A stretch of 64,000 nt of DNA, from positions 124,001 to 188,000 of the forward strand of contig NZ_VTPZ01000001.1 in the NCBI RefSeq assembly GCF_008638305.1, given 5' to 3'. The stretch comes from Pseudomonas profundi (GTDB lineage Bacteria; Pseudomonadota; Gammaproteobacteria; Pseudomonadales; Pseudomonadaceae). A model generated the notes under the pieces. The model saw only the letters and a program-made list of their open reading frames with translations. It was not told where the DNA came from and did not search any database. Below, one piece after another: positions 6,552-18,650 of the stretch (position 1 is its first letter; each line of letters starts with the position of its first letter). The position numbers and the translations under genes are program-made.

Positions 6552-8224
6552 CAGCTTTCCGATGCTGCCAGGGCACGGTGACGCTTCAATGCAGCGGCGC
6601 ACTCCAGCGCCACCAGAACCGCGGCGACCAGCACGACAATATCCAGCCCGAGCAGGAACCAGTTACCTGTTTCATAGAAGCTACGCAACTGGAACAGCAG
6701 CGCGATGACGGTCATGACCAACAGGAAGCACAGCGGCGCCAGCGTAAACCACATGGGGCGACGCAGATGCACCAGCATGACAGTGATCACCAGCAGCGTC
6801 AGGCCGGCCAGTAGCTGGTTGGTGGTACCAAACAGCGGCCAGATGATCATGCCGCCGGAGCCATCCGCTCCGCCTGCTCCGAATGCAAGCAGCAGACAGG
6901 TGCCCACGGCCAGCAAGGTGGCCGGCAACGGCTTGGTCATCCACTCCTGCTTATAGATCTCGCCCCACTCCTGGAAGATATAACGCTGCAGGCGCAGGCC
7001 GGTGTCCATGGTGGTACCGGCGAACAGCGCAGCCATTACAGTCAACAGCGTCGCAGCGGTGACCTCGGGTACACCCAGACCGTTATGGATGATGAACGCG
7101 CCGCCCTCAACGAAGGCCTTCACCCCGCCCTGGCCAAAGGCGCTGTACATCGCCTGCCAGTCAGCGAGACTGGCAAAACCAGCCGAAGCGACCAGGATCG
7201 CCGCGAGTGCCAGCCCACCTTCACCGATGGCGCCGAAATAGCCGACAAAGCGCGCATCCGTTTCACGATTCAGCTGTTTGGAGGTCGTCCCCGAAGACAC
7301 CAGACCATGGAAGCCGGAAATCGCACCGCAGGCGATGGTGACGAACAACAGCGGCACCATTGAAGGCGTACCCGCTGGCACATCGATGTTCAGCATCGGC
7401 GCAATCATGGTCGGGTTAAGCAGTACGATCGCGCCGTACAGAACAATCAGACCAACGAACAGCTGCAGCCCGTTGATGTAATCGCGCGGCTGCAGAAGCA
7501 CCCAGACCGGCAGTACTGAGGCAATGGCGGCGTACAGAAACAGCAACAGGATCCACATGGCGTTGCCGGACATGCCTGCAACTTCCGCGGGCATCTGCAG
7601 GGGCACCGACGGCCCTATCCAGATCATGGCATAGAGCGCTACGACGCCCAGTACCGAGACCACAGGCAGCGACAGGATCCGGCGATAGATCAGCTGGCCG
7701 ATGATCAGCGCCACGATGATCGCACCCCAGACCGGCACCACCGCCGTCGGGAAACTCATCATCAGATTTGCAATCACCACGGCGAACACTGCGTTCACCA
7801 TCAACAGCACCAGGAAGATCACGATCATGAAGATGCTGCGTGCGCGCTTGCCGACCACATCGCCGGTAAGCGAGCCGACTGATCGGGCCTTGTTACGAAC
7901 GCTTGCCCAGATGGCGCCGGTGTCATGCACGCCGGCAAAGAAAATAGTGCCGAACACTACCCAGGCGAACGCCGGTGCCCAGCCCCAGATCACCGCAATG
8001 GCCGGCCCGACAATTGGCGCGGCACCTGCTACAGAAGTGAAATGGTGACCCCAGAGGACGAATTTGTTGGTCGGGACGAAGTCGATGCCGTCCTCAAATT
8101 CATTGGCAGGGGTTCGGTAATCGGGATCCAGACGGTAGATTTTTTCGGCAATGAATTTGGAGTAAATGAAATACCCCAGGGCCATAAGGACCAGGCCGAT
8201 CGCCAACAGAATCGCGGCACTCAT
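6551..8224 (-). CDS. cstA: CstA-family carbon starvation transporter
   Basis: 557 residues, start ATG 8224 with AAGGAG 7 nt upstream. About 15 hydrophobic segments; the N-terminal part has the CstA signatures (RTPANEFEDGIDFVPTNK in pieces: TPANEFEDG, DFVPTNKFVLWGHHF; SVAGAAPIVGPAIAVIWGW; GTIFFAGVHD) and the mid-region GFHGLVSSGTTSKQL. Family members take up peptides or pyruvate. It is shorter than E. coli CstA (about 700 residues), representing the short subfamily. It is the first gene of a three-gene operon with a CC-ending small protein and an ArsA-like ATPase. The substrate is not determined by sequence. Confidence 0.85.
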   Translation of the reverse strand: MSAAILLAIGLVLMALGYFIYSKFIAEKIYRLDPDYRTPANEFEDGIDFVPTNKFVLWGHHFTSVAGAAPIVGPAIAVIWGWAPAFAWVVFGTIFFAGVHDTGAIWASVRNKARSVGSLTGDVVGKRARSIFMIVIFLVLLMVNAVFAVVIANLMMSFPTAVVPVWGAIIVALIIGQLIYRRILSLPVVSVLGVVALYAMIWIGPSVPLQMPAEVAGMSGNAMWILLLFLYAAIASVLPVWVLLQPRDYINGLQLFVGLIVLYGAIVLLNPTMIAPMLNIDVPAGTPSMVPLLFVTIACGAISGFHGLVSSGTTSKQLNRETDARFVGYFGAIGEGGLALAAILVASAGFASLADWQAMYSAFGQGGVKAFVEGGAFIIHNGLGVPEVTAATLLTVMAALFAGTTMDTGLRLQRYIFQEWGEIYKQEWMTKPLPATLLAVGTCLLLAFGAGGADGSGGMIIWPLFGTTNQLLAGLTLLVITVMLVHLRRPMWFTLAPLCFLLVMTVIALLFQLRSFYETGNWFLLGLDIVVLVAAVLVALECAAALKRHRALAASES

Positions 8225-8404
8225 GTAGTGCTCCTTGGTTATTGTTAGAGGATTTCTGAACTATCTCACCGCCTGCAAGCAGCGGCGTAATGATTCAGAG
8301 GCTTCCTTAGCATCAAGCAGATTCCGGGCAGGCCCGAAACCTGTTTAATATAGTCATTATTCAGCCATCAGCCCAGCCCGAAAGCGCCTCACGATAAAGA
8401 CAGG

Positions 8405-8926
8405 CTAATCGTGCTCGACGTAAATCAGCTCATCCGTATCGAAGCCAAGCTCGTCGGCCCGCGACTCGAACGCTTCGATCAGCTGGTCACTCACCTGCGG
8501 TTCACGCGAAAGCAGCCAGAGATAATCGGTATTGTTGCCGGCCACCCAGGCGTACTGGTAGTCCTCCTTGTCGAGTTCGAAGATGGCGTAGGAACTGTAA
8601 AACGGGCCGAAGAACGAGACCTTGAGGTGACCGATATCCTCGGAATAGACGAAGTAGCCCTTGCCTTCGGCTTCGCTCCACTCGCCCTCTTCCTCGGAAT
8701 AACCGCGATTCAACACACGGATACCGCCGTCTTCGCGCAGACTGTAGTCCGCTGTCACCTTGCTCAACCCGCGTTCGAAGGAATGGTCCAGGCGGGCAAT
8801 TTCGTACCAGGTCCCCAAATAACGGTCTATCTCGAAGTTTTCCACCGGCACAACCTTGTCTGGCAGACTCACACAGCCAACCAGCGTTGAAACGCCCAAT
8901 GCAACCAGTCCGTTACGACACATCAT
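8405..8926 (-). CDS. blc: Bacterial lipocalin (Blc-type lipoprotein)
   Basis: 173 residues (an adjacent in-frame ATG at 8923 is equally possible). Lipobox LVGC at about residue 18 indicates an outer-membrane-anchored lipoprotein. The lipocalin motif GTWYEIARLDHSFERG (about 41-56) and the C-terminal strand YLWLLSREP match Blc, which binds membrane-derived lipids such as lysophospholipids. The start overlaps the end of the upstream amidotransferase gene by 14 nt, so the two are co-translated. Family assignment is firm; the ligand is not. Confidence 0.9.
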   Translation of the reverse strand: MMCRNGLVALGVSTLVGCVSLPDKVVPVENFEIDRYLGTWYEIARLDHSFERGLSKVTADYSLREDGGIRVLNRGYSEEEGEWSEAEGKGYFVYSEDIGHLKVSFFGPFYSSYAIFELDKEDYQYAWVAGNNTDYLWLLSREPQVSDQLIEAFESRADELGFDTDELIYVEHD

Positions 8927-9626
8927 TGTTGTGATCCTCTCTATGCAGGAATTCCAGAATTCGAGTCATCACTGACTGTGTCGCTTCCAGTTGCTCCGCC
9001 GAAACGGCGCAGATCTCGGCTGCGCTTTGCACAAAGGTGCCACCATTCGCCAGCGTATCGGCATCCGCGCTGACGAAGGCGTTGACCAACCGGGTAGTGG
9101 CTTCAAGGTGAAATTGCAGACCGATTACCCTGTCGCCCAGCTGAAAGGCCTGGTTCTCGCAGGCAGGACTGCTGGCCAGACGTACTGCGCCAACCGGTAG
9201 ATCGAAGGTTTCGCCATGCCAGTGCAGAACCCTGAGCTCCTCTGGGAGCTGAAAGCACCCCGGGTTGTCATGCTGAATTCCCTGAACCGGATACCAGCCA
9301 ATCTCACGCTCGTTGGCCGGGAATATCCGGGAGCCCATGACATCGGCAATCAATTGAGCGCCCAGACAAACGCCGAGTACCGGAATACCGGCATCGATAG
9401 CATCGCGAATGAACTGCTTCTCGATGGTCAGCCAGGGATAAATGCTCTCGTCATTCACGCTCATGGGGCCTCCCATGACAATCAGGAGGTCAAGCTCGTT
9501 CAGCTTTGGCAACAGGTCTCGGGAATACAGGTGGGTTGAGGTAATGCCGTAACCCTGCCGCTGAAGCCATGTTTCAATGGAACCTGGTCCCTCGAAATCT
9601 GCGTGTTGTAGATAGTGCGCGCGCAT
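8913..9626 (-). CDS. Class I glutamine amidotransferase-like protein
   Basis: 237 residues from ATG 9626 (GGGAG 5 nt upstream). Class I GATase: oxyanion/nucleophile loop GVCLGAQ with the catalytic Cys at about residue 87, and QFHLEAT with the catalytic His at about 175. The domain stands alone without a synthetase partner, like GuaA-like or YfeJ-type amidotransferases of Pseudomonas, which may hydrolyse glutamine or gamma-glutamyl compounds. It overlaps blc by 14 nt. Substrate unknown. Confidence 0.8.
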   Translation of the reverse strand: MRAHYLQHADFEGPGSIETWLQRQGYGITSTHLYSRDLLPKLNELDLLIVMGGPMSVNDESIYPWLTIEKQFIRDAIDAGIPVLGVCLGAQLIADVMGSRIFPANEREIGWYPVQGIQHDNPGCFQLPEELRVLHWHGETFDLPVGAVRLASSPACENQAFQLGDRVIGLQFHLEATTRLVNAFVSADADTLANGGTFVQSAAEICAVSAEQLEATQSVMTRILEFLHREDHNNDVS

Positions 9627-9696
9627 ATGCACTCCCGGAATTAACGTTCGTAACGCTTGCCCCAGCATAGTTGTTAACGGCGGGGCGCGGTGAGTT

Positions 9697-10761
9697 TTAC
9701 AGCCAATGCCGTTTACGAAAGAAAATCACCAGCCCGATCACCAGGACCAACATCAGTCCCAACACCGCCGGATAACCGTAGACCCATCGAAGCTCCGGCA
9801 TAACGTCGAAATTCATCCCGTAGACACCGGCAATGAAGGTTAGCGGCATGAACAAGGTGGCAAATATGGTTAGCACCTTCATCACTTCGTTCATACGATT
9901 GCTGACGCTGGACAGGTAGAGATCGAGCATGCCGATCAGGAGCTCACGCAGGGTATCTACCGTATCAATCACATGCACGGCGTGATCGTACACATCCCGC
10001 AGAAAAAGCTTCGTTTCGGCGTTGATCAGAGGACTTTCATCCCGTGAAAGCCGCGAAAGGACCTCGCGCAGCGGCCAGATTGATTTGCGCAGGAGCAGCA
10101 TCTCACGCTTGAAATGGTGAATCCTGCCGAGGGTCGCCGGGGTCGGGTTATCAATCAGTTCGTCTTCCAGGGCTTCGATCTGATCGCCGAGGTGTTCCAG
10201 CAGCACGAAATAATGGTCCACTACGGCATCGAGCAAGGCGTAGGCGAGATAGTCGGAGCGCATGAAGCGGATGCGTCGGCCGGTGCGGAGCCGCTCGCGG
10301 ACCGCATCGAATACATCGCCAGGGTGTTCCTGCAGTGAAATCACGTAGCCGTCGCCCAGCACCAGGCTGAGCTGCTCGGAATGAATCTGTTGGCGTTCGG
10401 TATCGAATCTCAACATTCGCAGCACGATGTAAAGATAGCCGTCGTAATCCTCGACTTTCGGGCGCTGGTCGGTGTTCAGGATGTCTTCCAGAACAAGAGG
10501 ATGCAGCGCGAAGGTCTGGCCGATCGCATCGATAAGCTCCGGCTGATTCACTCCGTCGACGTTGAGCCAGGAAACGCGGTCGCCGTCCTTGTACTGGCTC
10601 AGCTCATCCAGGTCAGTGAGCGTGTCGTCTGTCAGATGATCCTGGTCATAATCAATCACCCTGATCGGCGTCTCACCGTTGTAAGCCTTGCCGATGTGCA
10701 CCAGTGTGCCGGGTGCTGCGCCTACCTTGCGGCCGCGCTTGACGACGATCTTGCGAGCCAT
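9697..10761 (-). CDS. corA: CorA magnesium/cobalt transporter
   Basis: 354 residues from ATG 10761. Large cytoplasmic N-terminal domain with the long stalk helix (about 180-290), then two C-terminal membrane helices separated by the signature loop YGMNF (about 313), and a basic C-terminus. This is the CorA Mg2+ channel fold; the pentamer sits in the inner membrane. An in-frame ATG at 10863 would add 34 residues of Arg-rich sequence not expected in the family. CysG follows upstream on the same strand (44 nt gap). Confidence 0.88.
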   Translation of the reverse strand: MARKIVVKRGRKVGAAPGTLVHIGKAYNGETPIRVIDYDQDHLTDDTLTDLDELSQYKDGDRVSWLNVDGVNQPELIDAIGQTFALHPLVLEDILNTDQRPKVEDYDGYLYIVLRMLRFDTERQQIHSEQLSLVLGDGYVISLQEHPGDVFDAVRERLRTGRRIRFMRSDYLAYALLDAVVDHYFVLLEHLGDQIEALEDELIDNPTPATLGRIHHFKREMLLLRKSIWPLREVLSRLSRDESPLINAETKLFLRDVYDHAVHVIDTVDTLRELLIGMLDLYLSSVSNRMNEVMKVLTIFATLFMPLTFIAGVYGMNFDVMPELRWVYGYPAVLGLMLVLVIGLVIFFRKRHWL

Positions 10762-10804
10762 GTCCTCTCCTTTGGAATTTGAAACGGCACCAGCCCCTAT
10801 AACC

Positions 10805-12217
10805 CTAGAGCACGCCCTGCGCCTGCCCCTGTTCGCCCGGCTCAAACCATTTGAGGCGCTCATGCAGGCTCACCACCTCGCCGACGATAAGCAAGGTAGG
10901 CGGCCGAATTTCAGTGTCACGTACCCGCTCCGGCATGCTCTCAAGCGTGCCGATCAGCACCTTCTGGTTCATGGTCGTACCCTGCTGGATCAGCGCCATC
11001 GGCGTATCAGCACCTCGACCATGTTCGATCAGGCGCGCGCAGATTTCCGGCAGCCCCACCAGGCCCATATAGAACACCAGCGTCTGGCCCGGCGCGACCA
11101 GATCAGCCCACGGCAGATTGGTCGAGCCATCCTTGAGATGTCCAGTGATGAAGCGTACCGACTGAGCGAAATCCCGATGGGTCAGCGGAATACCGGCGTA
11201 GGTAGAACAGCCGCTGGCTGCGGTGATGCCAGGCACCACCTGGAACGGAACGCCATTGGCCGTCAATTCCTGAATTTCTTCACCGCCGCGCCCGAAGATG
11301 AAGGGATCGCCCCCTTTAAGACGCAATACCCGCTTGCCCTCCTTCGCCAGGCGCACCAGCATCTGGTTGATCTGCTCCTGCGGCACGGCATGGTTGGCAC
11401 GGGCCTTGCCGACGTAGATGCGTTCGGCGTCGCGCCTGCACAAATCGATGATCGCGTCCGGTACCAGACGGTCATGCAGCACGACATCGGCCTGCTGCAT
11501 CAACCGCAGCGCGCGGAAAGTCAGCAAATCCGGGTCGCCTGGCCCAGCGCCAACCAGATACACCTCGCCGGTGTAGCTTTGTCCGGCCTGAGCCCCAAGC
11601 TGACGTTCGAGTAGCGCTTCAGCCGCTTGCTCCTGTCCCGCGAACACCCGTTCGGCAACATCGCCCTGAAAGACGTTCTCCCAGAAAACTCGACGCTGAT
11701 TGATCTGCGGAAATGTGTCCTTCACGCGACTACGAAAGCGCTTGGCCAACTGTGCCAGCTTGCCGTAACTGTGCGGAAACAAGGTTTCGATACGCGCCCG
11801 CGTCAGCCGCGCCAGCACTGGCGCATGGCTGCCGCTGGAAATCGCGATCATCAGCGGTGAACGGTCGACAATGGCGGGGAAAATAACGCTGCAGAGCTCC
11901 GGTGCGTCCACCACGTTGACCGGCAAACTCATCGCCTGTGCATCAACGGACACCCGGGTGTTAAGCGGGCCGTCATCCGTCGCCGCGATCACCAGCTGTG
12001 CGCCCCTAAGGTCGGCCTGCTGATACGGACGCTCGAAATATTTGCCCCCGGACTGATCGACCAGCTCCTTCAGCGGTGGTTCAACGCGCGAGGCGACCAC
12101 ACGCAGCACAGCGCCGGCTTCGCATAAAAGCCGTGACTTGCGCAGGGCGATCTCGCCCCCGCCGACCACAAGCACCAGACGTCCTTGCAGGTTGTGAAAA
12201 AGGGGAAGGTAATCCAT
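10805..12217 (-). CDS. cysG: Siroheme synthase CysG
   Basis: 470 residues from ATG 12217. The N-terminal half is the NAD-dependent precorrin-2 dehydrogenase/ferrochelatase (Rossmann motif [15 protein letters not shown] at about 15-29). The C-terminal half is the SAM-dependent uroporphyrinogen III methyltransferase ([15 protein letters not shown] at about 220, [16 protein letters not shown], and the [20 protein letters not shown] loop). All three steps from uroporphyrinogen III to siroheme are covered, supplying sulfite and nitrite reductases. It is followed on the same strand by corA and preceded by serS, the order known in Pseudomonas. Confidence 0.95.
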   Translation of the reverse strand: MDYLPLFHNLQGRLVLVVGGGEIALRKSRLLCEAGAVLRVVASRVEPPLKELVDQSGGKYFERPYQQADLRGAQLVIAATDDGPLNTRVSVDAQAMSLPVNVVDAPELCSVIFPAIVDRSPLMIAISSGSHAPVLARLTRARIETLFPHSYGKLAQLAKRFRSRVKDTFPQINQRRVFWENVFQGDVAERVFAGQEQAAEALLERQLGAQAGQSYTGEVYLVGAGPGDPDLLTFRALRLMQQADVVLHDRLVPDAIIDLCRRDAERIYVGKARANHAVPQEQINQMLVRLAKEGKRVLRLKGGDPFIFGRGGEEIQELTANGVPFQVVPGITAASGCSTYAGIPLTHRDFAQSVRFITGHLKDGSTNLPWADLVAPGQTLVFYMGLVGLPEICARLIEHGRGADTPMALIQQGTTMNQKVLIGTLESMPERVRDTEIRPPTLLIVGEVVSLHERLKWFEPGEQGQAQGVL

Positions 12218-12334
12218 GGCAACCTCTGGGTTAGTGATGACGGCACGCAGGTCAGCTGACGGCACGCGCAAAGAACATAGGCGTGCTGCCAGCCTCGCAG
12301 CGAGCGTTGTCGCCCAGCTGCGAGAATCTGCTGC

Positions 12335-13621
<1,287 letters not shown>

Positions 13622-13658
13622 TCATCACTTATTGGTTTTTAGGTGGCAGCCTGGCGAA

Positions 13659-14030
13659 TCATCGGGTCAACGACAGGCCGGCCCAGGTGGCGATCAGACA
13701 GATGCACACGCTGAGCAGGATATATAGAAGAGCCGTCAGGCTCTCGCCGTTCTCAAGCAACCGCAGGGTATCCAGCGAGAACGTGGAAAACGTGGTGAAC
13801 GCACCGAGGAAGCCAATAAACAGCCCCTGGCGCAGCAATGGCGAAAACTCCGGCCGGTGCAACCACAGGCCGTAGAGTATACCGATGATCAGGCAACCAA
13901 TCAGGTTAACGGCGAAGGTGGCAAGCGGAAAGGATCGCGACCAGTTCGCAGCAATCCATTGCGTCAGGCCAAATCGCGCTAGCGCTCCCAGAGAACCGCC
14001 GAGTGCGATCACCGCGATAGTCCTTATCAC
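13659..14030 (-). CDS. crcB: Fluoride channel CrcB (Fluc)
   Basis: 123 residues with four membrane helices; the family motifs [12 protein letters not shown] near the N-terminus, [16 protein letters not shown] and the [13 protein letters not shown] loop (about 75) are all present. It exports fluoride as a dual-topology dimer. The start is GTG 14030, which overlaps the rarA stop (GTGA), so it depends on translation of rarA. No fluoride riboswitch is possible at this junction because there is no leader. Confidence 0.93.
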   Translation of the reverse strand: MIRTIAVIALGGSLGALARFGLTQWIAANWSRSFPLATFAVNLIGCLIIGILYGLWLHRPEFSPLLRQGLFIGFLGAFTTFSTFSLDTLRLLENGESLTALLYILLSVCICLIATWAGLSLTR

Positions 14031-15373
14031 CGATCGGTTCTCCGTTTAACTGTGCTCTGCTCATCCAGCTGGCGCAGGTGATCCAGCTTCTGGGATATCT
14101 TGGATTCGAGCCCGCGATTGACCGGGTGATAGTACTGGCGCGGTTCGAGTTCGTCCGGGAAATAATCTTCACCGGCGGCATAGGCGCCGGGCTCGTCATG
14201 GGCGTATCGATAGCCCTGACTGTAACCCAACTCCTTCATCATCTTGGTCGGCGCATTGCGCAGGTGCAGCGGCGGTTCGTGTGAAGGCTGGCTGGCAACA
14301 TCCTTCATCGCCGCGTTGTAGGCCGTGTACACCGCGTTGCTCTTGGGCGCGCAGGCGAGATAGACAATCGCCTGGGCGACGGCCAGCTCACCCTCCGGGC
14401 TGCCTAGGCGTTCCTGTACATTCCAGGCGTTCAGGCACAGCTCCAATGCGCGCGGATCTGCATTGCCTACTTCTTCGCTGGCCATGCGTACGACGCGCCT
14501 GGCGATATATAACGGATCACAGCCGCCATCAATCATCCGCGCGAACCAGTACAACGAAGCGTCAGGATTGGAGCCGCGTACCGATTTGTGTAGTGCGGAT
14601 ATCTGGTCGTAGAAGGCTTCACCGCCCTTGTCGAAGCGCCGGCGCGTGTCGTTGAGCAGATCGCTGACCAGAGTGGTTTCGATGGTGCCGCTATCCGGCA
14701 CCAGATCAGCAGCGATTTCCAGCAGGTTCAACAGACGGCGTGCATCACCGTCAGCGGCGCCGAGCAATATCGTGCGCGCCTCATCGCTGATGGACAGCTC
14801 GTGCTCGCCCAGTCCGCGCGCGTCATTCAGCGCGCGGTCGAGCAAATCACTTAATGCTTCATCATCCAGCGACTTCAGGACATACACCCTTGCCCGCGAG
14901 AGCAAGGCGTTGTTCAGCTCGAAGGACGGGTTTTCGGTCGTTGCTCCGATGAACAACAGCGTGCCGTCTTCCACGTAAGGCAGGAAGGCGTCCTGCTGGG
15001 ATTTGTTGAAGCGGTGTACCTCATCGACGAAGAGGATGGTTTGCCGGCCGTTTTGCGCTGCCTGCTGCCGGGCAGTTTCGACTGCCTGACGAATATCCTT
15101 CACCCCGGCAAGGACCGCCGAAATGGTCACAAAATGGGCGTCGGTCAAGGTAGCGAGCAGTTTCGCCAGGGTCGTCTTGCCGACGCCGGGCGGCCCCCAG
15201 AAGATCATCGAATGCAGGGCGCCCTGCTCCAGCGCAACCCGCAGCGGCCGGCCCGGGCCGAGCAAATGGGACTGACCGGCGTACTCGTCCAGGCTGGCCG
15301 GACGCATGCGCGCGGCCAACGGCTGGTGAGGTGCCCGGTCGTCAAACAGCCCCTTGCTATTCACTGATGACAT
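14027..15373 (-). CDS. rarA: Replication-associated recombination protein RarA (MgsA)
   Basis: 448 residues. AAA+ ATPase with Walker [11 protein letters not shown] (about 59-68), Walker [11 protein letters not shown] (about 112), sensor 1 GATTENPS, and the C-terminal MgsA tetramerisation domain with the RHAHDEPG-like region ([19 protein letters not shown]). RarA acts at stalled forks and in DNA end processing. ATG 15373 lies 17 nt inside the lolA gene, so lolA, rarA and crcB form an overlapping operon. Confidence 0.95.
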   Translation of the reverse strand: MSSVNSKGLFDDRAPHQPLAARMRPASLDEYAGQSHLLGPGRPLRVALEQGALHSMIFWGPPGVGKTTLAKLLATLTDAHFVTISAVLAGVKDIRQAVETARQQAAQNGRQTILFVDEVHRFNKSQQDAFLPYVEDGTLLFIGATTENPSFELNNALLSRARVYVLKSLDDEALSDLLDRALNDARGLGEHELSISDEARTILLGAADGDARRLLNLLEIAADLVPDSGTIETTLVSDLLNDTRRRFDKGGEAFYDQISALHKSVRGSNPDASLYWFARMIDGGCDPLYIARRVVRMASEEVGNADPRALELCLNAWNVQERLGSPEGELAVAQAIVYLACAPKSNAVYTAYNAAMKDVASQPSHEPPLHLRNAPTKMMKELGYSQGYRYAHDEPGAYAAGEDYFPDELEPRQYYHPVNRGLESKISQKLDHLRQLDEQSTVKRRTDR

Positions 15374-15995
15374 CGACTCCTTGAGGAATCTCGAAGGTGA
15401 ATCGGCTATCGGGTAGCGGCGGATTCAATACCACGTTCTGGAACAGGATATTGGTGCGCTGCCCAACCGGGTCGCTCATCTGCATGTCGTTCAGTACACC
15501 ATCGCGGAACGACAGGCGCAGATTGTCGAACATCGATTCATTGTCCTTCGGCTCAAGCACGAAGTCTTCGACCGTGCCGCCCTGGTTCCAGCTGATGCTG
15601 AAGCTCTGTTCGATGGTGCTGACATCGCCGGAAAGCAACAGCGCCGGCGTATGCGACATGCGTTGGTCCAGCTGTTGAATGGTGACCTGCTCGAGGTCCG
15701 GGTCATACAGCCATATTTTCTTGCCGTCCGAGACAAGCTCCTGCTCCAGCGGCGGATTGGTATGCCAGCGGAACATGCCGGGACGCTTGACCTCCAGCGT
15801 GCCCTGGGTCTCCTGCATGCTGGCGCCGTTGGAGCTGAGCGTCATCTGCGAAAAATCAGCAGTAATGGTCCTGGCGGCCGAAAGCAATTCATTGAGCCGT
15901 TCCGCAGCTTCACCCTGCCCCTGGGCTGCTGCCGTGAACGGCAGGCTGACGAGACAAAGCGCAGACAAGGTCGAGCGCAACAGGTTCTTGATCAT
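15357..15995 (-). CDS. lolA: Outer-membrane lipoprotein carrier protein LolA
   Basis: 212 residues. Signal peptide cleaved near AAAQG (about 24), then the LolA fold with its hallmark strands ([18 protein letters not shown] in two pieces: [39 protein letters not shown]). It is the periplasmic chaperone that carries lipoproteins from LolCDE to LolB. Located between ftsK and rarA as in other pseudomonads; its 3' end overlaps rarA. Confidence 0.95.
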   Translation of the reverse strand: MIKNLLRSTLSALCLVSLPFTAAAQGQGEAAERLNELLSAARTITADFSQMTLSSNGASMQETQGTLEVKRPGMFRWHTNPPLEQELVSDGKKIWLYDPDLEQVTIQQLDQRMSHTPALLLSGDVSTIEQSFSISWNQGGTVEDFVLEPKDNESMFDNLRLSFRDGVLNDMQMSDPVGQRTNILFQNVVLNPPLPDSRFTFEIPQGVDVISE

Positions 15996-16015
15996 GATTA
16001 GGGGGTATCTCCGCT

Positions 16016-18442
16016 TTAATCGCGCACGGGCGGCGGCGCGATCACCTCGCGCGAGCCGTTGGTATTCATCGGTGTTACAACGCCAGCCATTTCCATGGTT
16101 TCAATCATCCTGGCAGCGCGGTTATACCCTATCTTGAGTTTGCGCTGTACTGCTGAAATCGAGGCGCGGCGGCTTTCGGTAACGAAGCGAACGGCGTCGT
16201 CGTACAGCGCATCGGTCTCGCTGTCGTCGCCGGCACCGCCACCGGCACTGTCAAAGGCGCCAGCACTGCCATCGTCGACACCATCAAGGATGTCCTGAAT
16301 ATAATCCGGCTCGCCGCGCAGCTTCCATTCATCAACCAGACGATGCACCTCTTCATCGGACACGAAGGCCCCATGCACGCGCACCGGAAGGCTGGTGCCC
16401 GGCGGCATATACAGCATGTCACCGTGACCGAGCAGCTGCTCCGCCCCGCCCTGATCAAGAATGGTGCGCGAATCGATCTTGCTCGATACCTGGAACGCCA
16501 TACGGGTAGGAATGTTGGCCTTGATCAGGCCGGTAATCACGTCCACCGAGGGCCGCTGGGTCGCCAGAATGAGATGGATCCCCGCTGCACGCGCCTTCTG
16601 TGCGATCCGCGCGATCAGCTCTTCAACCTTCTTGCCGACGATCATCATCATGTCGGCGAACTCGTCGATCACCACGACGATGGTCGGCAGGGACTCGAGC
16701 TCGGGCGCCTCGTCATCCATGGTCTCGCGACGGTATAGCGGGTCGGTCAAGGGCGTGCCGGCTTTCTGCGCGTCCTTCACCTTGCGGTTGAAACCCGCCA
16801 GGTTACGCACGCCCATCGCTGCCATCAGCTTGTAACGTCGCTCCATTTCAGCCACGCACCAGCGCAGCGCATTGGCCGCCTCTTTCATGTCGGTTACGAC
16901 GGGCGCGAGCAGATGCGGAATGCCTTCATAAATCGACAGCTCGAGCATCTTCGGGTCGATCATGATCAGTCTCACCTCATCGGGCTGAGACTTGAACAGA
17001 ATGCTCAAGAGCATCGCGTTAACGCCGACAGACTTACCCGAACCGGTGGTACCCGCAACCAGCAGGTGCGGCATCTTGGCCAGATCGGCCATTACCGGAT
17101 TGCCACCGATATCGTGTCCCAGCGCCAGGGTCACCGGCGAATGGGCCTCGTCGAACTCCCGCGTCTGCAACACTTCGGAGAGGCGCACGATCTCGCGGTC
17201 CTCGTTGGGAATCTCGATACCGACAGTGGTCTTGCCCGGAATCACTTCAACGACGCGAACACTGATAACCGCCAGCGAGCGCGCCAGGTCCTTGGCCAGG
17301 TTGGAAATCTTGCTGACCTTGACCCCGGCGGCGGGCTGAATTTCAAAGCGGGTAATGACCGGACCCGGCTGAACCTTTTCCACCTCGGTCTCAACGCCGA
17401 AGTCCTTGAGTTTCAGCTCAAGCAAGCGCGACATACCCTCAAGCGATTCCGCAGAGAAACCCTTGGTTTTCTTGCTTGGCGCATCGAGCAAGGAGATGGG
17501 CGGCAGCGAGCCGGGCTCGACGCTGTCGAAGGTGAGCTTTGACTGTTTTTCTTTCTGCAAGCGACTGCTCGGCTCCACCGGCTTCTTCTCCGGGGGTACG
17601 ATTTCCGGTGGCTGGCGGCTCTGCTGCGACGCAACATGACGCTCAAGCGACTGCTGGCGCTCGGCGCGCAGATCCTCGGCACGCTGCTTGTCCTCGCTGG
17701 ATATCGACGGCTCGCGTCTGGGCGCAGGAGCGCGCGCAGGGCGCACCGGCTCTTCACGTTCGGACCGGTCAGCAGCACGCCGCGAATGCCAGCCGCTCCA
17801 TGCACGCTTGACCAGGTCGAGCAGGTCCAGGGTGATCCGTCCGGTCAGGTCCATGACCTTGAACCAGGACAGATTGGTAAATACGGTTATACCGAACAGG
17901 AACAGGGTCAGAAACGCCAGCGTGCTGCCATGCAGGTTGAGTACTGGATGCGCCAGATCCTTCAATAACTGACCCAATATGCCACCCGCGCCCGCGCCAT
18001 CAGGAAAGCTGGCCGGCGCTGAACCATGCAGCGCTGCCAGCGCAGTGCCGGCGAACAGGGTCAGAAAGAAGCCGATCAGACGCCAGGAAAATAACCAGCC
18101 GTTCCAGATGAATGGCTGGTGCCGCCGGCGGAACATCTGCCAGACTTTGACTGCAACGATCACTGGAAACAGAAATGCCAGATAACCCAGCGCGAGCAGC
18201 AATACATCGGCGATCCAGGCGCCCATCTGCCCACCGGCGTTTTGCACCTGCGATACGTTGCCGCTGTGCGTCCAGCCGGGATCACTGAGATCGTAGGTAA
18301 ATAGCGCCATGCACAGGTACAGACACAGGGCGATCATAGCCAGCAACGCGCCTTCGCGAAGTCGCAGACTCAGCTGTTCGCGCACCGCTAGATGGGCTGC
18401 TTTCTGGGATCGGGTATCCTTCAACGTTCTGGCTTCCGTCAT
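16016..18442 (-). CDS. ftsK: DNA translocase FtsK
   Basis: 808 residues. Four N-terminal membrane helices (about 30-190) anchor it at the septum, a short Arg/Pro/Glu-rich linker follows (about 225-320), then the RecA-like motor with Walker [12 protein letters not shown] (about 459-469) and Walker [13 protein letters not shown]. The C-terminal gamma winged helix (about 745-808; [19 protein letters not shown]) reads KOPS sequences. It clears DNA from the septum and activates XerCD at dif. The linker is much shorter than in E. coli FtsK, as usual for Pseudomonas. Confidence 0.96.
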   Translation of the reverse strand: MTEARTLKDTRSQKAAHLAVREQLSLRLREGALLAMIALCLYLCMALFTYDLSDPGWTHSGNVSQVQNAGGQMGAWIADVLLLALGYLAFLFPVIVAVKVWQMFRRRHQPFIWNGWLFSWRLIGFFLTLFAGTALAALHGSAPASFPDGAGAGGILGQLLKDLAHPVLNLHGSTLAFLTLFLFGITVFTNLSWFKVMDLTGRITLDLLDLVKRAWSGWHSRRAADRSEREEPVRPARAPAPRREPSISSEDKQRAEDLRAERQQSLERHVASQQSRQPPEIVPPEKKPVEPSSRLQKEKQSKLTFDSVEPGSLPPISLLDAPSKKTKGFSAESLEGMSRLLELKLKDFGVETEVEKVQPGPVITRFEIQPAAGVKVSKISNLAKDLARSLAVISVRVVEVIPGKTTVGIEIPNEDREIVRLSEVLQTREFDEAHSPVTLALGHDIGGNPVMADLAKMPHLLVAGTTGSGKSVGVNAMLLSILFKSQPDEVRLIMIDPKMLELSIYEGIPHLLAPVVTDMKEAANALRWCVAEMERRYKLMAAMGVRNLAGFNRKVKDAQKAGTPLTDPLYRRETMDDEAPELESLPTIVVVIDEFADMMMIVGKKVEELIARIAQKARAAGIHLILATQRPSVDVITGLIKANIPTRMAFQVSSKIDSRTILDQGGAEQLLGHGDMLYMPPGTSLPVRVHGAFVSDEEVHRLVDEWKLRGEPDYIQDILDGVDDGSAGAFDSAGGGAGDDSETDALYDDAVRFVTESRRASISAVQRKLKIGYNRAARMIETMEMAGVVTPMNTNGSREVIAPPPVRD

Positions 18443-18650
18443 TGTTCAGGGCGCTATTGTACGGCCTACCACGGCTGAATTCACAACCGCCGGCGGTCGG
18501 AGGCAGGCTTGCCTGCATTTTGCGTAGTCGAGCAGAGCTCGCCTGCACATTTGCGTTCAGTACTCTGTAAGCACTATCTTTAATTGAGACAATAACTTAT
18601 ATCATCTTGCTGATGAAAGGTCTTATGTATCAACAAGTCGGTGAGACGCC

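Noticed and set aside
13659-14030. Fluoride riboswitch for crcB
   Set aside because: crcB overlaps the rarA stop codon, so there is no leader to hold one.
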